This document shows, one piece after another, positions 57,411 to 64,000 of a stretch of DNA of 64,000 nucleotides. The notes under the pieces are model-generated. The model did no database searches and was not told where the DNA came from. It saw only the letters and a list, made by a program, of their open reading frames with translations. The stretch lies in contig JAHHGY010000006.1 of the NCBI GenBank assembly GCA_019359635.1, positions 20,133-84,132 of the forward strand. Direction: 5' to 3'. This DNA comes from Chroococcus sp. CMT-3BRIN-NPC107. Lineage in GTDB: Bacteria > Cyanobacteriota > Cyanobacteriia > Cyanobacteriales > Chroococcidiopsidaceae. Made by a program: the position numbers and the translations under genes. The number at the start of each line of letters is the position of its first letter. The stretch's first letter is position 1.

Positions 57411-57555
57411 GCCCCTTAGTCTCCAATTTTAGAAGAGTCGGATTTATTCAAGTCTCCCTTTTTTAATGCAGGGGTACTTCATTCTGAAGGCAGAAGCCAC
57501 CGAAAAGATTTAGGAGGGTAAAGAAAATAATATTTATCCTCCTAAGTTTAAAAGT

Positions 57556-57706
57556 ATGAAAACACTGATTGATTACCTCAAAGAAAATCCCTATGTTCGC
57601 GAGGGTCAAGGATGTCTTTCGAGCAATAGTTAGTGCTACTAATGCTCGTTATAAAAATAGCTTGGGGAAAATATCTAGAGATTCTCTTTTAAAAATATTT
57701 CCTTAA
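57556..57706 (+). pseudogene. Short frameshifted gene remnant
   Basis: ATG 57556 reads MKTLIDYLKENPYV and then loses frame. Shifted by one base, ARVKDVFRAIVSATNARYKN and SLGKISRDSLLKIFP run to TAA at 57706. The two parts look like one former protein of about 50 residues of unknown family. The remaining part of 57411-57743 shows nothing else. Confidence 0.35.
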
Positions 57707-57743
57707 AAAGCTGCTATTTGCTATGTTTGGCGACATAAATCTA

Positions 57744-58097
57744 TCAACTTCCTCGGTAGGTGCTGTACGACCAAGGTGAAACTAATAGAGGGACGTGATA
57801 GTGAGTAGTAGTATCAGCAATACCAAACTGAATCGGTACGCGATGGAGAAATGGCGGGTTAGGTAACTCATCTGAGTAAGAAGCAAAGTAATCGCCAACT
57901 ATAAAAACTAATTCGTATATCCCAACCGCTAAATTTTCTGTTAATAAAGGGCTATCTGTGCGTCCGTCGGAATTGGTAACGGTAGTTTTGAGTAAGATTT
58001 TTTGTTCTGATTCACTCAATTTCCATAATTCTAAGCTGATGCCTTTTGCTGGACATCCGCGCGCAGTATCTAAAACGTGGGTAGTAAGTTTTCCCAT
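57744..58097 (-). CDS. uraH: 5-hydroxyisourate hydrolase (transthyretin-like)
   Basis: The 117-residue protein has the N-terminal LTTHVLDTARGCPAKGI (catalytic His), GRTDSPLL, HRVPIQFGI and the C-terminal YHVPLLVSPWSYSTYRGS, the family hallmark. It hydrolyses 5-hydroxyisourate to OHCU. It lies 3 bases after the urate hydroxylase gene and surely shares its transcript. UraD, the next enzyme, is not in the window. Confidence 0.95.
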   Translation of the reverse strand: MGKLTTHVLDTARGCPAKGISLELWKLSESEQKILLKTTVTNSDGRTDSPLLTENLAVGIYELVFIVGDYFASYSDELPNPPFLHRVPIQFGIADTTTHYHVPLLVSPWSYSTYRGS

Positions 58098-58100
58098 TAT

Positions 58101-59264
58101 TTAGTTTAATGGCCCAGCTAAAATTGTTTTGGAAATCGCATCGATAATATCTGTCCCATCTTCGCGCTTTAGGGCTTCGTACCACTGCCTAGTAACTTCT
58201 GGAACTTTACCATGGGTCATATCCGATCGCTTTCTGGCTCTAGTAATAATGTCTGCAACGCGATCTTTTCGGGCGGCTTCGTAGCGTTTTAAGGCATCGG
58301 CGACGCTAAGATTGGTTGTTTGCAAGTAATTTGTCAATACTTTAACATCTTCCATCGCTTGACAACCACCTTGTCCCAAATCTGGGGCTGTCCCGTGTGC
58401 TGCGTCACCTAACAATGCTACGCGATCGCGCACCAATGTCTGCAATGGCTCAATGTCGTGTATTTCCACGCGATTAGTTTTCAATGGGTCGAGGCGCCCA
58501 ATTAATTTTTGCACGGGTTCCGCCCAACCTTTAAAAAAGCTGCTTAATTCTTCTCTATAAGTTTCTGGCTTACTTACGCTACCTTTAGGCATTGGGACAT
58601 CAAAAAAGAAATAATAGAACCCGCCTCCTACAGGCATCATAGAAGCTCGTTTGTGTTCGCCAACATAAACCACCCAGGTATTGCTAGGTGCTAAATCGTT
58701 ACTAGCATTTACTAATCCATTCCAGTTAACGTAACCTACATAGCGCCGCTCAATGGCTTCACCTAAAACGTAGTTGCGAATGACTGAGTGAGTTCCATCC
58801 GCGCCGATTAGCACATCGCCTGTAGCTTTGCGCCCATCCTCAAAAGTAGCTGTAACGCTATCTGCGTCTTGCTCAACGGCGATACATTTGGCATTGAGTT
58901 GAACGTTATTTGCCCCAAGGGTATTGAGTAACATTTCTTGTAAATCTGTCCGTGCTACTGGATACGGTTTTTGTCCTACGCGATCGATTAACGGCTGCAA
59001 ACTAAAATCTGTAAGTTGTTCCCCTGTATGGCTGTAGTATGCCGTGCGTTCCATGTTCCCGCCAATACTAGCAATTTCTTGGCTTAAACCCAAACTATTT
59101 AAAACTTTGACTCCATTTGACCATAACGAAATTGCCGCCCCTGCTGGACGTATTTTGCTAACTTTTTCGTAAATTTCTACTTCATACCCCGCTTGACGCA
59201 ATGCGATCGCACAGGTTAATCCGCCCATTCCTGCCCCAACAATTACAACTTTTAGATTTTTCAT
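58101..59264 (-). CDS. hpxO: FAD-dependent urate hydroxylase
   Basis: The 387-residue flavoprotein monooxygenase has the FAD loop VIVGAGMGGLTCAIALRQAG, the DG motif VLIGADGTHSVIR and the GD motif VALLGDAAHGTAPDLGQGGC. It is of HpxO type, converting urate to 5-hydroxyisourate with NADH and O2. The uraH gene directly follows, and an NCS2 permease is nearby. This context selects HpxO among related monooxygenases. Confidence 0.9.
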   Translation of the reverse strand: MKNLKVVIVGAGMGGLTCAIALRQAGYEVEIYEKVSKIRPAGAAISLWSNGVKVLNSLGLSQEIASIGGNMERTAYYSHTGEQLTDFSLQPLIDRVGQKPYPVARTDLQEMLLNTLGANNVQLNAKCIAVEQDADSVTATFEDGRKATGDVLIGADGTHSVIRNYVLGEAIERRYVGYVNWNGLVNASNDLAPSNTWVVYVGEHKRASMMPVGGGFYYFFFDVPMPKGSVSKPETYREELSSFFKGWAEPVQKLIGRLDPLKTNRVEIHDIEPLQTLVRDRVALLGDAAHGTAPDLGQGGCQAMEDVKVLTNYLQTTNLSVADALKRYEAARKDRVADIITRARKRSDMTHGKVPEVTRQWYEALKREDGTDIIDAISKTILAGPLN

Positions 59265-59348
59265 CTTATAAAAATTCCTCGATTACTTTAAATCAACTCA
59301 AAATTATGCCTTTTTGCCGAGAAATATTGCTAAAGAATCTATCAAAAT

Positions 59349-59362
59349 GTACCTAAATATAC
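59349..59362. promoter_or_regulatory. NtcA-type site upstream of hpxO
   Basis: GTACCTAAATATAC fits GTA-N8-TAC, the core of NtcA sites. It lies 85 bases before the hpxO ATG. On the minus strand an A+T-rich -10-like stretch (TATTTC) follows about 22 bases later. Such cores occur by chance, so the support is mainly that urate use is a nitrogen pathway. Confidence 0.5.
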
Positions 59363-59484
59363 AGAAAATTCGTTCATCTTCTATCTAAAAACCTTTTGTA
59401 TTAGAGAGAGAAGACGGAAGTAAGGTTAATCCTGAAGGAACACCCCGAAATCCGTAACTATTTGATGAAAGGAAGGAGGACGTT

Positions 59485-59724
59485 GTGAACGTTCAATGGC
59501 AACGATACAAAGAGCTAGAGCTAGTTCCCGATACTATCTCTGCGCCAAAGCGCCGTTATTTTAGCTTGTTACCCTTAGCTGCAGCTTGGCGAAGTCTTGT
59601 AAATGCTTTAATGTGGGAACACTTTTACGAGCAACGCACTGATTATCTAGAACGGTGTTGGGAGCTAAACGAGCAAGAAAATCGCCCTTTAGCACTGCAA
59701 AAGCTGTGGATGTTAATGAATTAG
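59485..59724 (+). CDS. Small hypothetical protein
   Basis: The frame starts at GTG 59485 with GGAGG 5 bases upstream and encodes 79 residues rich in Trp, Tyr and Leu (YFSLLPLAAAWRSLVNALMW, YLERCWELNEQENRPLALQK). There is no signal peptide or known motif. The good ribosome-binding site supports translation. It is divergent from hpxO. Confidence 0.55.
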   Translation: MNVQWQRYKELELVPDTISAPKRRYFSLLPLAAAWRSLVNALMWEHFYEQRTDYLERCWELNEQENRPLALQKLWMLMN

Positions 59725-60278
59725 ACATAACTCATGCGATCGCGGCTTAAAAAATAGCTAGTCTAAACCATACTATCTATAGCTTGTATTGGTTACTGCG
59801 CTCAGTAGGTAGCATTCAAGGAAAAAATTAAAAATCAAATATTCCAAGGATATTAAACAAGTTTATTTGTTTCATATTCTTTAATTTCCCATATTTTTTC
59901 ATAATAGATCGTTTTGACAAATAGAAGCTTGACAGGTTTGTACCAATCTACTTTTAAATCCATTCTTATTAATTTGCTACTTAATAAATTAACTTAAGCT
60001 TAGGAATTGAAATAGTAGTTTAAAGTACAAAACCTCTGTGTGTTATTGGTTTAATTGGAGCTAATACCAAAGAGTTGAATCATTGGTTTGCACAACCAAT
60101 TAAGGCTTTGCTGAAAAAGCAAGGAACTGGGCGATATTTCAAATAGTGGAGTAGCAAACGCAGCAGTACAAGTCCAGCAACGCCCAATACGGTTCGGATA
60201 ACTAAAAACTGAGACTTGTCAGATGCTGAAAGGCTACTATTCTCGTGGTTTTGTCCAGAACATTGGCAATTACAAACC
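59725..60278. other. Gene-poor stretch with decayed 3' end of the NCS2 pseudogene
   Basis: 59725-60060 is A+T-rich with no frame. At 60080-60301 the minus strand has an open stretch with a hydrophobic part (VLGVAGLVLLRLLLHYLKY) directly downstream of the NCS2 pseudogene. It may be scrambled permease sequence or foreign DNA. I cannot assign it. Confidence 0.35.
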
Positions 60279-60899
60279 TTAACCGAACAGTATTGCAGCA
60301 ACGCCTAAGTTTTGCGGGCTACCAAAACTACCATTTTGTTGTGCGGCTATCCCTCCCCCCATACTAATAATCCCTGTTTTGATCAAAGTCAGACCAATAA
60401 TGCTGACAACCGTACCCGTAACCAGTGGGGTAATGATTTTCTTGACTAAGTGCAGAAAGCAGCTTAGGACAATCTCAATAAATGCGCCAAAAAAGCACAA
60501 GCCAAAGATCAGACTAAGTGCATTCTCTGGCGTACCTCCGGCTTCTGTAACTGCAACTCCGGCGGAGATCAAAGGCCCCAAGAAGAAGAAACTTGTCCCT
60601 TGAATACTAAGCAAACCTGAGCCAATCGGTTCAATTTTCCGCGCCTAGATGAAAGTTGACAAGCCGGAGATGAACAGCGACATACTGACAATATAACCAG
60701 TGTTGGCTGCATCTAGACTCAGTGCATTACAGACTAGCAATGGTGGAGTAATAATACCGACAAATATAGCTAGTACGTGCTGCATCGCCACTAGCAAAGC
60801 TTCAACAAATTCCGGTTTATCGTTTAGACCATAAATGAGATTGTGACGTTTTTCTTCAACAACACGCTATTTAGTTGCTGGAAATTCAACTTTTGTCAT
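60279..60899 (-). pseudogene. NCS2 nucleobase permease pseudogene with two in-frame TAG codons and 3' truncation
   Basis: From ATG 60899 the frame encodes a close relative of the intact permease at 61287: IYGLNDKPEFVEALLVAMQH, SMSLFISGLSTFI and IGSGLLSIQGTSFFFLGPL. TAG interrupts codon 11 (60867-60869) and codon 85 (60645-60647, TFI-stop-ARKIEP, where the intact copy has FIQVHRLG). Homology ends near GSPQNLGVAAILFG; the rest of the transporter (about 270 residues) is missing. Confidence 0.88.
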
Positions 60900-60986
60900 C
60901 TAAATTCCGTACCTATTTGTTATGGGTTTACAAAACTGTCTTTTTTAATTAACTGCTATAAGTGCGATCGCACTGTTGAGAGATCG

Positions 60987-61009
60987 AGTCACAATCTTTG
61001 ATTGTGACT
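60987..61009. repeat. Perfect palindrome between the divergent NCS2 copies
   Basis: AGTCACAATC-TTT-GATTGTGACT is a 10-bp perfect inverted repeat with a 3-base loop, followed on the plus strand by TTTTGC. It could be a regulator-binding site or a small terminator. Apart from this and a GCGATCGC site (60964), the 60900-61286 spacer shows only the permease leader. Confidence 0.5.
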
Positions 61010-61286
61010 TTTGCTATTTTCGCTGCCTAAACTCTGGTTACACATGATTAAATTTCAAAAAACAAAGGGTTTTTGAGTAGTAGGATACAAACTCCAATCT
61101 GTCATTTTTTAGGGCAGAATTGCGATCGCTATAGTTTTTTTGCTGAACGCAGAATTTTTTATTTATTTCGATACAAACTTAGTTTCAACAGGAGTTTATT
61201 CTGTATGCAGAATACAATGCCTTGACTAAGTATCAATTAAGTACGTTCAGAAGTACGGCAAAGAAAAGATTTTAGAGGAAAGTTAG

Positions 61287-62735
61287 ATGGCTCATGCTGC
61301 AAGTGAGGATAATAGCGATCGCCCGAAGCTGCTTTATGAACTAAACGATAAGCCACCCTTTAAAGATGCAATTTTTGTGGCATTTCAACACGTCTGCGCG
61401 ATTTTTATTCCGGTAGTTACGCCAGGATTGCTAATTACCGGAGCTTTAGGACTCGATCCTAGTAGATCGGCTTACATTTTGGGAATGTCGCTATTTGTTT
61501 CTGGGCTTGGGACATTTATTCAAGTACATAGATTGGGTGCGGTAGGTTCTGGTTTACTCAGCGTTCAGGGAACGAGTTTCGCTTTTGTAACGCCAATTTT
61601 GGCAGTAGTTGGGCAATCTTTGGAAGCTGGCAAAACCCCCGAAGCTACGCTATCTTTAGTTTTGGGATTGTGCTTTTTTGGCTCGTTTATTCCGATTATT
61701 ATGAGCCGCTTTTTGCACCTAACGCGGAAGATTTTTACACCTTTAGTTACAGGTACAGCACTTACATTAATTGGGTTGTGCTTAATTAAAGTAGGAATGT
61801 TTTACATGGCAGGAGGTGGAAAAGCTCAAGCAATTTCTGCCAAAGATCCAGAAAGTCCTTTAGCCTTTGGTAGCTTGCAAAATTGGGGACTAGCAATGCT
61901 CGTATTTACAATTGTCGGTTTTTGTAGCGCCAATTCTAACCGATATTTGCGGATGGGTTCAGTAATTATCGGCTTATTTGCTGGATTTATAGTTTCTATC
62001 TTTTTGGGCGTTGCAGACTTTAGCAGAATGGCAACACTACCGTTGATTAATGTGCCAATTCCGTTTCGGTTTGGCTTAGACTTCAATATTGTTACCTTTA
62101 TCTCCTTTGCAATTATCTACGTCGCTCTTACCTTAGAAGTATTGGGAGATATTACCGCAACTTCAATGGTTTCCGCCGAACCAATCGAAGGCGCTACTTA
62201 TATGAGACGGCTAAAAGGTGGCATTTTGGGAGATGGTGTAAATTCGTTAATAGCTTCTATCTGTGGAACTTTCCCCATTGTTACCCCAGCGCAAAACAAC
62301 GGCATTATTCAACTTACCGGGGTAGGTAGCCGCTATGTAGGGTATTTTATTGCCGCAATCCTCATCGTAGCGGGGTTATTTCCTTTGGTTGGAGGCGTAC
62401 TATTAGCAATTCCTACCGCCGTATTTGGGGGCGCGGTAATGTTGATGTTTGGTACTGTTGCGGTGGCTGGGTTCAATATTTTACGCGAAGTGAAGATGGA
62501 TAACCGCGCTTTTATTATCCTCGCAATTTCTCTATCAGCAGGTTTGGGGGTGACATTTTTGCCCGAATCTCTCGAACACTTCCCGACTGGCGTACAGAGT
62601 ATTTTAGAGTCGGGGATTGCCAAAGGTTCAATTTGCGCCTTGGGTTTAAATATAATTGTGCCGCAGATGGAATCTGAACCCGTATCGGAACGTGCGGAAG
62701 TCATGGAAGATACGGCGGCGGCGAAAATCAAGTAG
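61287..62735 (+). CDS. NCS2 family nucleobase permease (urate/xanthine type)
   Basis: The 482-residue protein has about 14 membrane segments. It has FVAFQHVCAIFIPVVTPGLL, GSGLLSVQGTSFAF, TLEVLGDITATSMVS (Glu and Asp of the substrate site) and the NAT signature in TPAQNNGIIQLTGVGSR. QNNG-type signatures are found in xanthine and urate carriers such as XanQ and UacT. With hpxO and uraH close by, urate or xanthine is the likely substrate. Confidence 0.92.
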   Translation: MAHAASEDNSDRPKLLYELNDKPPFKDAIFVAFQHVCAIFIPVVTPGLLITGALGLDPSRSAYILGMSLFVSGLGTFIQVHRLGAVGSGLLSVQGTSFAFVTPILAVVGQSLEAGKTPEATLSLVLGLCFFGSFIPIIMSRFLHLTRKIFTPLVTGTALTLIGLCLIKVGMFYMAGGGKAQAISAKDPESPLAFGSLQNWGLAMLVFTIVGFCSANSNRYLRMGSVIIGLFAGFIVSIFLGVADFSRMATLPLINVPIPFRFGLDFNIVTFISFAIIYVALTLEVLGDITATSMVSAEPIEGATYMRRLKGGILGDGVNSLIASICGTFPIVTPAQNNGIIQLTGVGSRYVGYFIAAILIVAGLFPLVGGVLLAIPTAVFGGAVMLMFGTVAVAGFNILREVKMDNRAFIILAISLSAGLGVTFLPESLEHFPTGVQSILESGIAKGSICALGLNIIVPQMESEPVSERAEVMEDTAAAKIK

Positions 62736-62763
62736 TTGCCAGGTGAATTGAAATAGTTTTTGG

Positions 62764-63921
62764 GTGTGGGGAGTATTCATGAATAATCAACAGCTTAAAC
62801 TGGTTGCTGCAACCAGAGTTTTAACGTGCCTATTAATGGGAGTTTTGGGGATGTCTGCGCGATCGCCTGTAGTTGCCCAAGAATTTCAACCAATTGCAGA
62901 AACTGAGGCAAATCTACAGCAGATTGAACAAGTAGAACAAGTTACATCTGTCTCTCAACTATCAAACGTACAACCAACAGATTGGGCATTTCAGGCATTG
63001 CAGTCATTAGTAGAAAGGTATGGTTGCATTGCTGGATACCCTGATAGTAGTTATAGGGGCGAGAGTGCTTCGCACACGCTTCGCGATCGCGCTTTAACTA
63101 GATACGAGTTTGCGGCGGGGTTGAATGCTTGTTTAGATAGAGTCAACGAACTAATTGCAACAGAGACTAACAACCTAGCTAGTAAAAATGACTTAATAGT
63201 TCTGCAACGCTTGCAAGCAGAATTTGCCGCCGAACTTTTATCATTGCGGGGGCGCGTGGATGCTTTGGAAGGCCAAACCGCCGAACTCGAAGTAAATCAA
63301 TTTTCAACTACCACCAAGCTGACGGGAAACATTTTTGTTAACCTTACCGGAGCGGTAGCTGGTGGAGACATTTTAGCTGAAGTAGAAACGGTTTTTAGGA
63401 CGCAACCGAGAACAAGCCCCAACGCTTTGCGGCGAATTACGGAAGATCCTAATATTACTTTGAGCAATTACGTCTTTCTCAACTTTAATACTTCCTTTAC
63501 AGGTAAAGATAGCTTAGTCACGCAATTAGTAACTGGAAATGGCGACTCTCCAGCTAACAGGTTTGCTTCGGCGGGTTTGTACAACACTTTTGGCGTACCT
63601 TACACCGATCAAACTGGGGTGACAGGTGCAACAGGTAGCGTCGTACTGCGAGAATTATTTTACAATTTTCCTATCGGCGAATCTTTGCGGGTAGTAGTGG
63701 GCCGTAGAGTCAATTGGTATCGCTACTTTGACAACAACCGTTTTACCTTTTATTTAACTGGTGCAGGAAGTTTTAATTCTAGTGGTAGTACCTTACTAAA
63801 CGCTGTAGATCGAGGATCGGGGGCGGCGGTATTATGGCAAATAAGCGATCGCCTGAAACTCAATGTAGCTTACTTAGCCCTCTTTTATCACTTTAAGCAG
63901 AGAGTATTAAAATGGAAGTAG
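62764..63921 (+). pseudogene. SLH-domain porin, 3' end replaced at an IS701 junction
   Basis: The 385-residue frame has a signal peptide (ending VVAQ), an SLH domain (about 62-125), a coiled coil and the first half of the beta barrel (WRT-type strands, YRYFDNNRFTFYLTGAG). At about KLNVAYLA (63870-63880) barrel homology stops and LFYHFKQRVLKWK-stop follows. About 110-150 residues, including the C-terminal strand, are missing. A transposase begins 17 bases later. The SLH domain also carries a repeat-like insertion at 63061-63087. Confidence 0.8.
63061..63087 (+). repeat. Repeat-like 27-bp in-frame insertion in an SLH domain
   Basis: Between GYPDSSYRG and RALTRYEF stand nine extra residues, ESASHTLRD. 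The other porin in the window reads GYPDGTFRGNRSLTRYEF. The DNA, GTGCTTCGCACACGCTTCGC running into GATCGC, is like the short palindromic repeats often found in cyanobacterial genomes. Confidence 0.55.
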
Positions 63922-63937
63922 ATATTACTGTTTGAAA

Positions 63938-64000
63938 ATGAGTATGTCAGTTGCTAGAATTGCTCGACCGACAATCCGATTTGTAGATGAGTACTGCCAA
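63938..64000 (+). mobile_element. Start of an IS701-family transposase (runs off the window)
   Basis: ATG 63938 (or 63944) encodes MSMSVARIARPTIRFVDEYC up to the window edge. This matches the N-terminus of IS701-type transposases as I know them (RPTIRFVDEYC). The element's left end should lie between about 63875 and 63937, within or just after the broken porin. Its remainder is outside the window. Confidence 0.7.

Overview
The window is cyanobacterial chromosomal DNA. It carries a beta-carboxysome cluster (ccmK2-K1-L-M-N-O), a photosystem II assembly (pap, slr0144-slr0152-like) operon, chlorophyll/haem gene hemL, a high-light-inducible protein, a CRR7-like NDH-1 factor, a group 1 sigma factor, two SLH porins, devBCA and many copies of the octamer GCGATCGC (HIP1). 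I cannot fix the genus. No tRNA, rRNA or CRISPR array was seen.

Layout. 0-3.5 kb: small conserved genes (slr1601-like, DUF2854, crr7), a lipid kinase and a stop-interrupted hypothetical gene. 3.5-9.0 kb, minus strand: the pap-like operon (V4R protein, CNW-repeat protein, two phycobiliprotein-fold proteins, a V4R gene cut by an in-frame stop, a 2Fe-2S ferredoxin, a TPR protein and a SpkG-like kinase). 9.3-13.5 kb, minus strand: the carboxysome operon. 13.9-27 kb: an accessory stretch with several broken genes (AraC, membrane GNAT, GFA, GNAT) among aroE, hydrolases, an aldo/keto reductase, DnaJ/DUF3143 and small proteins. 28-31 kb: devBCA exporter. 31-42 kb: cupin, porin, gloA, eno, argC, ribBA, a Gfo/Idh/MocA oxidoreductase, a Uma2 nuclease and queC. 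42.3-43.4 kb: remnant DNA with a deleted IS6-type transposase. 43.4-57.4 kb: hemL, a response regulator, a GyrA/ParC-type subunit, an ABC ATPase, hli, rpoD, a polysaccharide deacetylase, a lipoprotein, a hydrolase-fold protein, DUF4330, an M48 protease, a phosphatase and miaE. 57.7-62.7 kb: a urate-use locus (uraH, hpxO, a broken and an intact NCS2 permease). 62.8-64 kb: a porin cut short next to the start of an IS701-type transposase.

How it fits together. Carboxysome shell and scaffold genes lie directly upstream of the pap operon on the same strand. A three-copy TTACTGATTT array between them could form alternative terminator and antiterminator hairpins. The urate genes form a nitrogen-scavenging set: uptake by NCS2, urate oxidation by HpxO, hydroxyisourate hydrolysis by UraH. 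A GTA-N8-TAC (NtcA-type) site lies upstream of hpxO. A perfect HLR1 (RpaB-type) site lies upstream of hli.

The most unusual property is the number of genes with one or a few inactivating lesions in otherwise well-kept reading frames: in-frame TAA, TGA and TAG codons and single frameshifts. Other points of interest are a CcmM with Asn at the zinc-ligand His75 position, a pap phycobiliprotein-fold protein that keeps the Cys-x-Arg-Asp chromophore motif, and a tandem duplication of the argC tail.
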